Positions 52,405-61,984 are shown, counted from the stretch's first letter. The stretch is DNA of 64,000 nucleotides from Klebsiella pneumoniae (GCA_945862315.1 CAMAXW010000001.1:1-64000); one strand, 5' to 3'. Translations and numbers: made by a program. The notes: generated from the letters alone by a model not told the origin.

Positions 52405-52755
52405 AAAATGTGCTCCTAAGCGCCTATATGGCGCTGCTTGTTAACTAATTTTGCGCGCGCCCCGCCTTGTTCATCGGGCACGAGGCGATCGGCTTTGAAG
52501 TGCGGGGCGTGCGACACCACGTCGGCCAACGCCGGCGTACCAGCCATTGGGAAACCTGGCAGGAGGCGCGAGTCGCCTCGTGCCGCGCTGGAACACACGC
52601 TCACAGCCTCCGGCTGCCGACCATAACGCAGCCCTCGGCGGCGACCCTCCGCGGTACACGCCAGGTGCGGGCGATGCCGATGGGTCGGCCACCTCCCGCC
52701 GCACCGCCCACCGTCGGGATGGGCGCACGCGGCGAGTGGGCGGCTAGCGCAAAGC
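52405..52755. other. Intergenic gap without a recognised gene
   Basis: About 350 bases upstream of the SnoaL-like gene and downstream of the FrhB-like gene. Minus-strand frames cross it, but no family or ribosome site is visible. The first 25 bases upstream of 52404 probably hold the ribosome site of the SnoaL-like gene (AGGAGC). Confidence 0.5.
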
Positions 52756-54198
52756 TTAGCCGGCGCTCGGCCGCCAGCAGGGCGACGCCCCACCTTCTTC
52801 GGGTTTTGGCGGCGGCGGGAGTTTACGCTTCTCACCTTCGCTCACCGCCGGCGGTTCACCGGGAATAGGCTGCCCAGCGATATAACCCACCACATCGTCC
52901 ATCGGTCGCGCAGCGCCGAGGTAGGCGGCTTCGAGACAGGTTTCAATTTCAGCTGCGGCCTTGGGGGTCAGCGCGATCGCCGCCGCCGAAAGATCAGCTT
53001 CAATTTTGGGCGAATACTGTGGCAGGCCGGGTGCCGAGGCGCCACGCACGGGGCCAGCCGGTGGCCGCTCACGTTGGCGGCGCGCTAGCCGTTGCAGAAT
53101 GTTCCAGGCTTTTTTGTTCTCGGCGATAGGCCAGACGTCGACCGTGCCAGTGTTTTCGAACTCACGCCAAATATCGACCGCCTTCTGGGTCCGCAGCACG
53201 ACGATAGTCGCCCGATCTGTCCCCACACCGCCGCAGGCAATGTCGGCCATCTCAGCGGAAAAATCGCCGCAGTGCAGGCACTCGGGACGTTGGTATTCGT
53301 GCATGGCTTCTTCGAGCGGAATGGTCTCGATGCCGCCAGATTTTTTGTAGATCAGCACCTCGCCTTTGACGTTGAACTTCGACACCTCCGTCAGCGGAAT
53401 CCCCATCTGCTTTTCGATGCGTTCGGTCATGAGCTCTGGACGGAAAACTTCGGTGCAAAATAGCCCCACGCTGAAAGACACACGCTCCACATAGCCTTTC
53501 AGAAATCCGCGCTGGCGAGCCACAATTTGCGGCTTTTTCTTGGCTGCCATCAGGATGCTGGGGTCGATATATTCTAATTTTCGCAGCGGGGTTATCTGGC
53601 AAGGTACGCCGACGAAGGCGACCTTCTTCAGGTCCTTTTTCTTAACCTCTTCCAGCGCCAGATCGTTGGGGCAGTAGGTGTACCAGCTGGCCGTGCTGGC
53701 TTTGATCTCGGCCACCGTGGTGGCAACCTTGGGGGTGGGAAAACAAGGGGCGTCGTCCTCACCCACGGCCGATACCACCGCACCGTCGATGTGGCCGGCC
53801 TCGCGCGCCCACGCCAGCAAGGCGGTGACTACGCCACCGTCTTGCGCACGCTCCAGCACGTCTTCGTGCTTGGTGCGGGCCACGAAAATATGCCGGTAGT
53901 TACCAAAGATTCCTTCATAGCCTTCTGGCTGGTCGCCGAAGACCATTTGCTTGAGATGCTCCTCACGCGGCCAGAGGCGGGGGCAGGCCGTGGCGCAGAC
54001 ATCGCAGCCCACGCCTTCGCTGATCCCGCAGTAGTCGAAAGGTGCCGAGGCTTTGGCGGTCTGTTGGGGCTTGCCGTCGATGTATTCGATCACGTTGTGC
54101 GGGCAGACCAGCACGCAGGTGCCGCACTCGCAGCACGAGCCGGCCGCAACTACATCGTTCATCATGTCTTTAAAGCTGTGGTGGTAAAGCGAATCCAA
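52756..54198 (-). CDS. FrhB-like iron-sulfur flavoprotein (coenzyme F420 hydrogenase beta-subunit family)
   Basis: 480 residues. The first cluster motif is Cys22-x2-Cys25-x2-Cys28-x3-Cys32-Pro, and a second group is in GCDVCATACPRLWP. The FrhB body follows: RAQDGGVVTALLAWAR, FVGVPCQITPLRKLEY and the C-terminal CLHCGDFSAEMADIACGG. The family binds FAD and Fe-S and oxidises F420H2 or reduces other partners. A start at TTG 54198 is preferred since GAGGAG lies 7 bases upstream; an ATG at 54249 is in frame without such a site. The last 100 residues form a Pro-rich extension not part of FrhB. Confidence 0.82.
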   Translation of the reverse strand: MDSLYHHSFKDMMNDVVAAGSCCECGTCVLVCPHNVIEYIDGKPQQTAKASAPFDYCGISEGVGCDVCATACPRLWPREEHLKQMVFGDQPEGYEGIFGNYRHIFVARTKHEDVLERAQDGGVVTALLAWAREAGHIDGAVVSAVGEDDAPCFPTPKVATTVAEIKASTASWYTYCPNDLALEEVKKKDLKKVAFVGVPCQITPLRKLEYIDPSILMAAKKKPQIVARQRGFLKGYVERVSFSVGLFCTEVFRPELMTERIEKQMGIPLTEVSKFNVKGEVLIYKKSGGIETIPLEEAMHEYQRPECLHCGDFSAEMADIACGGVGTDRATIVVLRTQKAVDIWREFENTGTVDVWPIAENKKAWNILQRLARRQRERPPAGPVRGASAPGLPQYSPKIEADLSAAAIALTPKAAAEIETCLEAAYLGAARPMDDVVGYIAGQPIPGEPPAVSEGEKRKLPPPPKPEEGGASPCWRPSAG

Positions 54199-54320
54199 GA
54201 TTGTCTCCTCAGGCGCAGGGGTCAGGGGGGCTGGCGTGGGCCAGACCATACGTGGGCGTATGTTAGTCGATTGTGGCGCGAGTCGTCAGCCAACGTTAAC
54301 CGGCAACCCGCGGGCTGGGA

Positions 54321-55136
54321 TTACGGCTTAATTCTGACCCGTCGCAGATCTCTAATTTGTTTACGGCCCAGGATCTCCAAGAGTGCCGGCCAACAACGGT
54401 ACGCGCGCCATAACCAGCGCGCGTAGCCTGGAAACGAGATGATCGCCTGATTGCGCTCAACGCCCGCCAAAATTTGGGTTGCCGCCAACTCGGTGCTAAT
54501 GGGCTTAAAAGGCATCGCGTTTAAAAGGGCCTCACGCGGCACATTAATAAAGGGTGTAGCGCGGAAAATATTAGACTGGATAAAGCCCGGGCATACCGCG
54601 CTGACCCGCACCCCCAACTCCGCCCCCTCGGTGCGCAAAGAGAGCGACAGACCCACCACCGCGTGCTTGCTCGCCGCATAAGGCGCATTGGTGGGGAATG
54701 GCACTAGCCCCGCGAGCGAGGCGATATTCACAATATGCCCACTCCCCTGCTGGCACATCTGCAGATAGGCCGCGTGCGTGCCGTGTACCACCCCCATCAG
54801 GTTCACTTCAATCACGCTTTGCCAATGCGCCAACTCGAGGTCGCGGGCATCGGCACACACCGAAATACCCGCATTATTGAACAGATAATCCAGCCGGCCG
54901 TAGCGCTCCACTACCCCCGCGACGCTCGCCGCGACGGCGCCCGCATCGCGCACATCGAGTGCGAGCGCTTCCAAGGCGTGGCCCCACCCCACCAAAGCCT
55001 GCGCGTTAGCCAAATCCAGATCGGCCACAATAACCTGCGCCCCCCGGCGGCTGAGCGCGGCCGCCAGGGCAGCACCGATACCCGATCCGCCGCCGGTGAT
55101 CAGCACGACCGACTTCGCAAAATACTTTCTAGCCAA
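54321..55136 (-). CDS. Short-chain dehydrogenase/reductase
   Basis: 271 residues with a classical SDR pattern: TGGGSGIG cofactor loop, ADLD after the second strand (prefers NAD or NADP by context), NNAG, and the catalytic YAASK preceded by the serine in NIASLAG. The start is TTG 55136 with GAGGTG upstream, and only 11 bases separate it from the thioesterase stop. It is the second gene of that pair. Substrate, probably a hydroxyl group on a lipid or ring, is not fixed. Confidence 0.92.
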   Translation of the reverse strand: MARKYFAKSVVLITGGGSGIGAALAAALSRRGAQVIVADLDLANAQALVGWGHALEALALDVRDAGAVAASVAGVVERYGRLDYLFNNAGISVCADARDLELAHWQSVIEVNLMGVVHGTHAAYLQMCQQGSGHIVNIASLAGLVPFPTNAPYAASKHAVVGLSLSLRTEGAELGVRVSAVCPGFIQSNIFRATPFINVPREALLNAMPFKPISTELAATQILAGVERNQAIISFPGYARWLWRAYRCWPALLEILGRKQIRDLRRVRIKP

Positions 55137-55147
55137 AATAATTCACC

Positions 55148-55627
55148 TCATGAACGTCGAATGGCAATTTGTCGCCCAACCCAGTCTGGACGAGGCATAT
55201 CCTGTTGCAGCGCCTGCAGCGCCTGCAACGCGGCTAACACCGCCGGTTCGAAGGGCGTGGCGCCACGCGTGACCAAACTAACATGCAACATCAATTGCTC
55301 CTCCGTGGCCAGCAGCTGCTCGCCGCGAAACATTTCCTGATACAGGTGTGCGGCCTTGTTGGCGCAATCAAGCACCCGCGATTTGATGGTCAGGGTGTCC
55401 CCTAGCCGGGCTTCGTTCTGGTAGGTGATATGGGATTCCACCACCATCCAAGAATTTTTCGTGGCCTGCGTATAGGCCTCCCCCATGCCGGCGACTTTGA
55501 GTAGTTCCTCGCCGGCCAAATCGAACGCTAACGTGTAGTAGGCAACGTTCATGTGCTCGTTGTAGTCCAGCCACTCGCGCGGCACCGTCATTTGAGTCGT
55601 GTGGAGTGCTTTATCGATCGTTGTCAC
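55148..55627 (-). CDS. Hotdog-fold acyl-CoA thioesterase
   Basis: 159 residues: MTVPREWLDYNEHMNVAYYT holds the Asn-x-x-His-Met-Asn type active-site region, followed by VVESHITYQNEARLGDTLTI. It resembles 4-hydroxybenzoyl-CoA or carnitine-type thioesterases. The start is doubtful: GTG 55627 gives a normal N-terminus, ATG 55591 a shorter one; a longer frame to 55747 has no domain content. It hydrolyses acyl-CoA, perhaps to recover CoA. Confidence 0.82.
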   Translation of the reverse strand: MTTIDKALHTTQMTVPREWLDYNEHMNVAYYTLAFDLAGEELLKVAGMGEAYTQATKNSWMVVESHITYQNEARLGDTLTIKSRVLDCANKAAHLYQEMFRGEQLLATEEQLMLHVSLVTRGATPFEPAVLAALQALQALQQDMPRPDWVGRQIAIRRS

Positions 55628-55913
55628 AGATATTTTGCTCGCTGAGAAGTAAACAGAATTAACGGGCGCGCTGGCGTCTTGCAGCACCCTGAGTTTGCCC
55701 ACCCGATGGCCACCGCCACAACTGCTGGCACCACGCCGCCGCGCCACGTTAGTGACCCTCGCGCCCAGCTGCCGGGGGACCTCGCCGCGCGGCTATTTTA
55801 GCGGTTAGACTCTAACCAGACTGGCGCCGCGGACAAGGCCAAGCGGGCCGCGCCAGCGCTTAAACATCATAAGAGCCCAGTTCGGGCCTAACACTGCCTA
55901 AGGGGTAAGCAAC

Positions 55914-57029
55914 ATGGAAATCGGTATTGTTCAGGTTATGCAGAGCTACCTGTTTGAAGGTATCACTGATGGCGAAGTCTACGCCCAAGAATTGCGCTGC
56001 GCGGAACTCGCGGAAGAGCTCGACTTTGACCACCTGTGGGTGGTCGAACATCATTTTGAAGATTATTCGTTTTGCCCAGATAACTTTGTTTATTTGGCCC
56101 ACGTGGCAGCCAAGACCAAGCGCATCAAACTCGCCAGCGGCGCCTCCATCGTGCCGTGGAACACCCAGCCGCTACGCATCGCAGAAAAAGCGGCGCTGCT
56201 GGACCAACTCTCCGGTGGCCGTGCCATCTTAGGGCTGGGACGCGGGCTGTCCCGCCGCGAGTTCGAGCGGTTCGGGATTGCCATGGATGAATCTCGCGAC
56301 CGCTTCGATGAAGCCTCGCCGCTGATCGTGGAAGCCCTAGAAACCGGCTGGTTCCCCGAGCACGATGGCAAGTTCTTCAAACAGCCCAAAGCCCCGCTGC
56401 GCCCGGCACCGCATTCCAACGAATGGCGCAAAACCCGGCTCACCCAAGTGGCAATGAGCCCCGATTCTGCCGAGCAGGCAGCCCGTCTGGGCGCGCAGAT
56501 GATGGCCTTCAATTACAAAGCCCCTGACAAACAAAAGCAGGAAATCGACGACTATCAGGCGCTGTTCCGTACCCTGCACGGCTACGAGCCACGGCCAGCG
56601 CTGCTCACCGAAATGACCATCGTGGATCACGATGCCAAGCGCGCGCGCGCGCACGCCGAGAAATATGTCGCGGGCTACTGTGCCTCGGTTCTGCATCACT
56701 ACGAGATGTTGGGCGACCATTACAAAGATGCCAAAGGCTACAAGGCCTACGGTGATGCGGTCGACATGATGAAAGCGCTAGGCAAGGATGGCATCGCTAA
56801 AGCCTATGTAGAACAGCAAATTTGGGGCACACCCGACCAAATGCTGCGCAAGTTCGAGGAGCGCTGGAACCACTTTGGCGCCTATGGCGTGTTGGCGTGC
56901 TTCCGCTTTGCCGGCACCCCGATGGAAGTCGTGGAACGCAGCATGAGACTGTTTGCTAGCGAGGTCATGCCCGTGTTGCGGACGTGGACGGCCGAGCAAC
57001 CCCCGAAGCAAGCGTCTGCGGCGGCCTGA
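55914..57029 (+). CDS. LLM-class flavin-dependent oxidoreductase
   Basis: 371 residues: ELAEELDFDHLWVVEHHFED, KRIKLASGASIVPWNTQPLR, GGRAILGLGRGLSRREFERF and MSPDSAEQAARLGAQMMAFN. These are luciferase-like TIM-barrel features. It has a clean ATG and a strong terminator after it. It stands alone between a divergent thioesterase-SDR pair and the convergent polyamine operon. It is the fifth LLM-superfamily gene in the window. Confidence 0.92.
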   Translation: MEIGIVQVMQSYLFEGITDGEVYAQELRCAELAEELDFDHLWVVEHHFEDYSFCPDNFVYLAHVAAKTKRIKLASGASIVPWNTQPLRIAEKAALLDQLSGGRAILGLGRGLSRREFERFGIAMDESRDRFDEASPLIVEALETGWFPEHDGKFFKQPKAPLRPAPHSNEWRKTRLTQVAMSPDSAEQAARLGAQMMAFNYKAPDKQKQEIDDYQALFRTLHGYEPRPALLTEMTIVDHDAKRARAHAEKYVAGYCASVLHHYEMLGDHYKDAKGYKAYGDAVDMMKALGKDGIAKAYVEQQIWGTPDQMLRKFEERWNHFGAYGVLACFRFAGTPMEVVERSMRLFASEVMPVLRTWTAEQPPKQASAAA

Positions 57030-57051
57030 TAGTACCGCCCGTCTGCAAACG

Positions 57052-57080
57052 AAAACGGGCCCTGCGGGGCCCGTTTTTTT
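57052..57080 (+). terminator. Intrinsic terminator
   Basis: AAAACGGGCCC and GGGCCCGTTTT flank a TGCG loop, followed by a T-run to 57080. The A-run on the left gives it activity in both directions, serving also the convergent speE-speH operon. Confidence 0.95.
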
Positions 57081-57126
57081 GCCTACCGATAAGCTCAAGG
57101 CTGGCAGCATCGCGAGCCCTGACGGC

Positions 57127-57540
57127 TTATGCCACGCGCTGCGCACGCACCTCACGCAGCAAGCGACCGCGACGCACATTCTCCGTGGAGACCGTCGTCG
57201 GATTAAAGCGCTTTTCCAGCAGCGCTAAGCAGTCCATCGGTTTAGCGTCGCCACACATAAAGACGTCGATGGCCGCATAACCCACCTCCGGCCAGGTGTG
57301 GATGGTGATGTGGCTTTCTGCCAGCACCGTCACGCCGCTCACACCCGATTCTTCGCCGAAGTGGTGATAATGGGAATGCAGGATCGTGGCTCCCGCCGCC
57401 CGCGCGCCGTCTTCCAAGGCCTGGCAAATAAACGCCGGTTCGGCCAACCTGCTCGCACCCCAGAATTCGATCAGGAGGTGATCGCCCGCATAGCGCTCGC
57501 CGTCGTCGGCGCACTTAAAGTGGTCAAGCTGCTCATTCAT
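57127..57540 (-). CDS. speH: S-adenosylmethionine decarboxylase proenzyme (class 1b)
   Basis: 137 residues. The self-cleavage site is LAESHITIHTWPE: cutting before the serine makes the pyruvoyl group. HxxxHxFxxG-like context and CGDAKPMDCLALL are typical of class 1b enzymes. It makes decarboxylated SAM, the aminopropyl donor for SpeE. Its ATG overlaps the speE stop (TAATG), so the pair is translationally coupled. Confidence 0.95.
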   Translation of the reverse strand: MNEQLDHFKCADDGERYAGDHLLIEFWGASRLAEPAFICQALEDGARAAGATILHSHYHHFGEESGVSGVTVLAESHITIHTWPEVGYAAIDVFMCGDAKPMDCLALLEKRFNPTTVSTENVRRGRLLREVRAQRVA

Positions 57541-58403
57541 TAAGCCAATCCCCCTGTAATGTCCTGCAACCAACGTGGCAACGCAAAGCTCGCAACATGC
57601 AGCTCCGGCGTGTAGTGACGGGTGTCCACCCGCGCGCGATCAAAACGTGTCTGGAGGGGTTCGATGTGCGGCGTCATCGCGGCTAAGTCGTCGCTGGCAT
57701 AGCCCAGCGACATATTGCCGCCGTAGTAGGTCGGCACACCGACCAGATAACAGCGCGCTTTGAGACCGAGTTCGCGCAGCAAGCGCATGCTGCCGCGGGC
57801 CTCGTCTGGCTGCAAAAACGAGACCCCATCTTGCAACGCCAGCACCCCACCGGGATTGAGCGCCTCACGACACAACTGGTAGAAAGTGCGCGAGAACAAG
57901 ACCTCGGCCGCTCCTATCGGGTCAGTGGAGTCCACCAAAATGACGTCATACCGATTTTGCTCGCGTTTGATGAACTCAAAAGCGTCCTCGATCACCAAGC
58001 TCGCACGGGGATCCGCATAGATACGACCGGCATCGTTGAGGGTCGGCATGTGCTCAATGCAGTACTCCACGACGGTGCGATCGATTTCCACCATGTCGAC
58101 GTGTTCAATATCGTGTTTGAGCACTTCACGCAGAATGCCGCCATCGCCACCGCCCACGATCATCACCCGGCGCGGATTCGCGCAGCCGAACATCGGCACG
58201 TGGGTCAGCATTTCGTGATAAATGAATTCGTCGCGCTCGGTGGTCTGAAAAATACCATCCAGCACCAGCACCTTGCCCCAGCGTTGGGAGGCGTAGATAT
58301 CGACTTTCTGGTAGGGGGTCTGGCCCTGAAAAAGATGTTCTTCGGCCTGAAAGCCTTGAAACACTTCGTCCCCGTAGAGGGTCTCTTGAATACGTAACGC
58401 CAT
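57540..58403 (-). CDS. speE: Spermidine synthase
   Basis: 287 residues. Motifs are GKVLVLDGIFQTTERDEFIY, the GGGDGG loop in VMIVGGGDGGILREV, and the catalytic aspartate in VILVDSTDPIG. It transfers an aminopropyl group from decarboxylated SAM to putrescine. The length matches the family. It is first in the speE-speH operon. Confidence 0.96.
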   Translation of the reverse strand: MALRIQETLYGDEVFQGFQAEEHLFQGQTPYQKVDIYASQRWGKVLVLDGIFQTTERDEFIYHEMLTHVPMFGCANPRRVMIVGGGDGGILREVLKHDIEHVDMVEIDRTVVEYCIEHMPTLNDAGRIYADPRASLVIEDAFEFIKREQNRYDVILVDSTDPIGAAEVLFSRTFYQLCREALNPGGVLALQDGVSFLQPDEARGSMRLLRELGLKARCYLVGVPTYYGGNMSLGYASDDLAAMTPHIEPLQTRFDRARVDTRHYTPELHVASFALPRWLQDITGGLA

Positions 58404-58835
58404 CTGCGTTAAACCGCGCGCGCAGTTGCCGCCGTGTGGCAGCAGCTGATGGGGCTAGTCATAGAGGCGGTGCGCCGGCGGCCAGACCGTTGCCCGAGGG
58501 CGGGCGTGGACAGGCAATTGCCGGTGGTATTACGGGTGTGGGCGGGGCCCCACAGTGGCCTAGTTTGGTCCATCTCTTCAGAAATCCTCGCGATTTAAAG
58601 CGTTGCTTAAAATGGGCGCGAGCAGGACGCCTCCGCGAGGCGCACCGTTTCTGACGATGACACTAAGCTTGGAGCGACCTCCTCGACGTGGTTTTGTTCT
58701 TAGTGGAACAACTCACAAACACCCCAAAGTTAGTGCGGAGGCGGCAATTTACACTTTTCGAAATTGATTGCAAGAAAATTCTCCCGCTCGTCCAACCCAC
58801 CGGTTCACGCCACACTTCGCCCGCCCTCAACGCGT
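58404..58835. other. Intergenic stretch without a recognised gene
   Basis: About 430 bases between speE and the esterase gene. A hairpin CGCCTC-CGC-GAGGCG occurs at 58628-58642, with no T-run. The part next to 58403 must hold the speE promoter, but no clear boxes were seen. Short frames lack support. Confidence 0.5.
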
Positions 58836-59516
58836 TCAGGCAGGTGGCTCCACGGCCGCACAGCAGCCATTGAGCCAAGGCAATAACCGCGCAAGACTCG
58901 GTGCAAACGCGCCAAATGCAGGGTGGTCGATACCGTCTAGCAATGTCAGCTGCGCCGGCGCGCCACCAGCCGCCAGCGTGGCAATGACAGCCGCCGTCTC
59001 CTGCGCAGGGAACAAGCGGTCGGCCCGCGAGTTAATGGCGTGCACAGGCGTGCGCAGCACCAGCGGCGGGAGCATGGGCGGGGGCGGTCCGGCCAACGGC
59101 ACCGCGGCGGCGAACAAATCGGGAACCCTGCTCAGCAGATGCCAAACCCCCATCGCACCCATGCTGTAACCCAGCACCACGCGTTTTGCAGGGGCAGTGG
59201 CGTAGTGATCTTGGGCGGCCTGCAGCAAATCAAGCGCGAGTTCCGTATTACGCGGGAGACTCCAATCGCCGCCCGCCGCCACCGGCGCTACCAACACCGC
59301 GCCGAGTTCGCGCCACGCACCGGTGGCCAACATTTCCAATAACGGGCGACCATAAAACCCGGAGGGCTCGCCACCGTAGTGCAATACCAGCACTAAGGGT
59401 GCCGCTGCGGCCGGCGTCTCCGGCACGTGCACTGTGCAACGCGCAAGCTCCCCAGCCGAGGTCTCCAAGACCACATCGTGCGTACCCGGGCGGGTCGGGA
59501 AAATAATTTTAAGCAC
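58836..59516 (-). CDS. Alpha/beta-hydrolase (dienelactone/phospholipase-like esterase)
   Basis: 226 residues. The nucleophile elbow is VLGYSMGAMGVWH, the acid in SRADRLFP and the histidine in GIDHPAFGA. It resembles the carboxylesterase/dienelactone hydrolase group and has no signal peptide. The start is GTG 59516 with CGGAGGT 5 bases upstream. Substrate unknown. Confidence 0.87.
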   Translation of the reverse strand: MLKIIFPTRPGTHDVVLETSAGELARCTVHVPETPAAAAPLVLVLHYGGEPSGFYGRPLLEMLATGAWRELGAVLVAPVAAGGDWSLPRNTELALDLLQAAQDHYATAPAKRVVLGYSMGAMGVWHLLSRVPDLFAAAVPLAGPPPPMLPPLVLRTPVHAINSRADRLFPAQETAAVIATLAAGGAPAQLTLLDGIDHPAFGAFAPSLARLLPWLNGCCAAVEPPA

Positions 59517-59797
59517 AGTAACCTCCGGTCAATTAAAGGGAGTTTATCGATGGTTTCAGGCGCACCCTAGAGCGCCTAAGCAGCATATTGAGGACTGCGC
59601 CGCCCGTCTGTCCGAGTCAATTCGCCTAAGCTCGCTGCAAAAATAGCGCCTTGGAATCGGCTTGCCTCGACCATCGGTTGAGTAAATTTTTGAGGGGCGA
59701 CCAATTTAATGATGGGTCCGTCACAATTGCTGTGTTTTACGACCGCCATCCCCAACGCGCATACTCGGGTGCATTGCCACTTTGCCTTGAGGTCGAG

Positions 59798-60757
59798 ATG
59801 GATGAATTTAGCGCAATCGCGCAGCTAACCCGCCAGGCTGATTTTCGCAGCCTCTGCCGGACCACGCTTGAGGCCGTGCAGGTGATGCTGCCCAATAACG
59901 CTATCGAAATTTTGGAAGCGTTCGATCCACGCGGCACAACGAGCCCCAATTCCCCGGCCCCACTGGGGGTCCGCCGAATGACCGATGGTCAGGACATAGT
60001 CGCGCCGGAGTGGCTGAAAGCGGCCATGCTCATGGAGCGCCACCCCGAGCAATTGCCGGTGATCAATACCGCTGACGAGCAAAATATTGTGTGCTTGGGG
60101 GTGTTGTCTGGCATGTACCGCTTCCTCGCCATCGCCGGCAACCCACTGCCGGAAAAACTGGCCGGCGTAGTCCGCGTGGCCACTATTTTTGCCCACTTGC
60201 TGACACTCATGGATCGCTTCGAGCGGGACCCGCTCACCGATTTACTCAACCGGCAGTCCTTTGACTACCGGTTCGAAGAGTTAATGGCGCGCCATCGCCG
60301 CGATCCCCAGCGCACTCGCATTGACCACGGCCCGTGGTTGGCAATTGCCGACATCGACGACTTTAAGCGGGTTAACGATTCCTACGGGCATGTGTACGGG
60401 GATGAAATCTTGCAACAATTTTCCGACCTGTTGCGCGAAAGCTTTCGTACCGAAGATCTGCTGTTTCGTTACGGCGGCGAAGAATTCGTCATTATCCTCA
60501 ATAACACCGATCCCGGCGGGGCCGCGCTTGCACTAGAGCGCTTTCGCGAGAAGGTCAGCAGTTACGCCTTTCCCACCGTGGGGCGCGTCACGGTGAGCGT
60601 GGGCTGGGTGCCCATTGAGTCACAGTCACTGGCCAGCGACCTCATTCACCGCGCCGACCAAGCGCTCTATAAAGCCAAACAGGCAGGCCGCAACCGCGTG
60701 CTTAGCTACGCTGAAGCGTTCGGCGAGGCCAGCGTGCTGAGTAACACCGCGGCATAA
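59798..60757 (+). CDS. Diguanylate cyclase with GGDEF domain
   Basis: 319 residues. The N-terminal part (about 1-140) resembles a weak GAF-like sensor. The GGDEF domain follows: DPLTDLLNRQSFDYRFEELM, ADIDDFKRVNDSYGHVYGDE, and the active site GGEEF in RYGGEEFVIIL. An RxxD inhibitory site (RTED) lies five residues before it. It should make cyclic di-GMP. ATG 59798 has GAGG upstream; the frame is open from a TTG at 59651. Confidence 0.9.
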   Translation: MDEFSAIAQLTRQADFRSLCRTTLEAVQVMLPNNAIEILEAFDPRGTTSPNSPAPLGVRRMTDGQDIVAPEWLKAAMLMERHPEQLPVINTADEQNIVCLGVLSGMYRFLAIAGNPLPEKLAGVVRVATIFAHLLTLMDRFERDPLTDLLNRQSFDYRFEELMARHRRDPQRTRIDHGPWLAIADIDDFKRVNDSYGHVYGDEILQQFSDLLRESFRTEDLLFRYGGEEFVIILNNTDPGGAALALERFREKVSSYAFPTVGRVTVSVGWVPIESQSLASDLIHRADQALYKAKQAGRNRVLSYAEAFGEASVLSNTAA

Positions 60758-60783
60758 AGTCGTCCCTCGGTGGACGGCCCGAC

Positions 60784-61251
60784 CTAGGGCGCGGCCAGCG
60801 CGGCCAGCACGGCGGCCGGGTGTAATTCGGCATTAGCAACACGTGCCCAGTGTTTTTTCACTAGGCCGGCGGGATCTACCCACACCGTCGAGCGAATAAC
60901 CCCCGTGACTTTCTTGCCGTACATCATTTTTTCGCCATAGGCACCGTAGGCCGCCATGACTTTGCGCTCGGGATCCGAGAGCAAAATGAACGGCAGTTGA
61001 TACTTCTCGGCAAATTTTGTGTGGGAGGCCGCGTCATCAGCGGAGATACCGACAACCACCACGTTTTTTTGTTCTAGCGCCGACCAATTATCGCGAAAGC
61101 CACAGGCTTGCTTGGTGCAACCCGGGGTGTCGTCTTTGGGATAAAAATAAACGATGACATTCTTGCCTTTGAAATCGGCGAGCGAAATCTGCTTGCCGTG
61201 GGCGTCGGTCAGTTTGAAAGCGGGGGCGGCTGTGCCTACTTCAATGCTCAT
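60784..61251 (-). CDS. bcp: Thiol peroxidase of the Bcp/PrxQ type
   Basis: 155 residues. The peroxidatic cysteine and its partner five residues later are in DDTPGCTKQACGFRD. Other typical parts are GKNVIVYFYPKDD and GVIRSTVWVDPAG. It reduces hydrogen peroxide and organic hydroperoxides with thioredoxin. It lies 26 bases after the cupin gene on the same strand. Confidence 0.95.
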   Translation of the reverse strand: MSIEVGTAAPAFKLTDAHGKQISLADFKGKNVIVYFYPKDDTPGCTKQACGFRDNWSALEQKNVVVVGISADDAASHTKFAEKYQLPFILLSDPERKVMAAYGAYGEKMMYGKKVTGVIRSTVWVDPAGLVKKHWARVANAELHPAAVLAALAAP

Positions 61252-61277
61252 ATCTGGAACCTTTTGAGTCTCTAACG

Positions 61278-61808
61278 TTATTTCTGGGAGGGCGCCTGAC
61301 GCAAATTCCGGAGCAACTGCTCATCCATATTGGTCGGCCCGGTTTCTTCGGCGTCGGCGGTGTCGTACACCTCCATGTTTTCGCCGCGCCGCAGCATGCG
61401 CTTCCCGTCACGCGGGAATTCCGCCATATCCACGTCCGCCCGACTGCCACCCATCAGGCACAGCAGACTTTTTTTAGAGGGATTGCGCAACTGATGAGAG
61501 GCGGTTGGGGCGGCGAAACCGACGAAATCACCGGGCCCTAACTGGTATTCGATTTCTTCAATCTCCACGCTGCCGTTGCCCTGCAGCACATAAATCCATT
61601 CTTCTTCGCAGTGCTGCGAGTGATACAGCGAAGCCACCTTGCCCGGCCCCAGCCGAACCACGCGGATTCGGCTACGCGTGAGCCCCGTGAGCTGGTCGAG
61701 GTTGGTGCCTTGTACCACGGTGCCCGGGTTCCAGGGATGCGAGATCACATGGCGAAACTCGAACGCCTTCTCGGCTCGCACGATAAAAGTCTTGTCGTCC
61801 TTACTCAT
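61278..61808 (-). CDS. Cupin-domain protein
   Basis: 176 residues with a cupin barrel at about 45-125: LYHSQHCEEEWIYVLQGNGS, then YQLGPGDFVGFAAPTASHQL. Histidine and glutamate ligands for a metal are visible (HSQHCEEE). The C-terminal part (DGKRMLRRGENMEVYDTADA) resembles cupins with a phosphomannose isomerase-type tail. Function unknown. Confidence 0.85.
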   Translation of the reverse strand: MSKDDKTFIVRAEKAFEFRHVISHPWNPGTVVQGTNLDQLTGLTRSRIRVVRLGPGKVASLYHSQHCEEEWIYVLQGNGSVEIEEIEYQLGPGDFVGFAAPTASHQLRNPSKKSLLCLMGGSRADVDMAEFPRDGKRMLRRGENMEVYDTADAEETGPTNMDEQLLRNLRQAPSQK

Positions 61809-61984
61809 TGGCTACCATCGGTCAGCATGCTGAGGCACTTAAGTGCTACGCACGTCATGGTGGAGAATCAGCTGTCGAGTGTAGCACCGCAGGTCGGGGC
61901 AAAAACGCAAGCCCCGTGGCGTCCGTGCCCGCATTTTCCGATACACTCGGGCCTTCCAGTACCGCGCCACAGGGCAAGCCAACA

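Noticed and set aside
52416-52835. 139-residue minus-strand frame between the SnoaL-like and FrhB-like genes
   Set aside because: It overlaps the FrhB-like 3' end and gives an Arg- and Ala-rich translation with no family.
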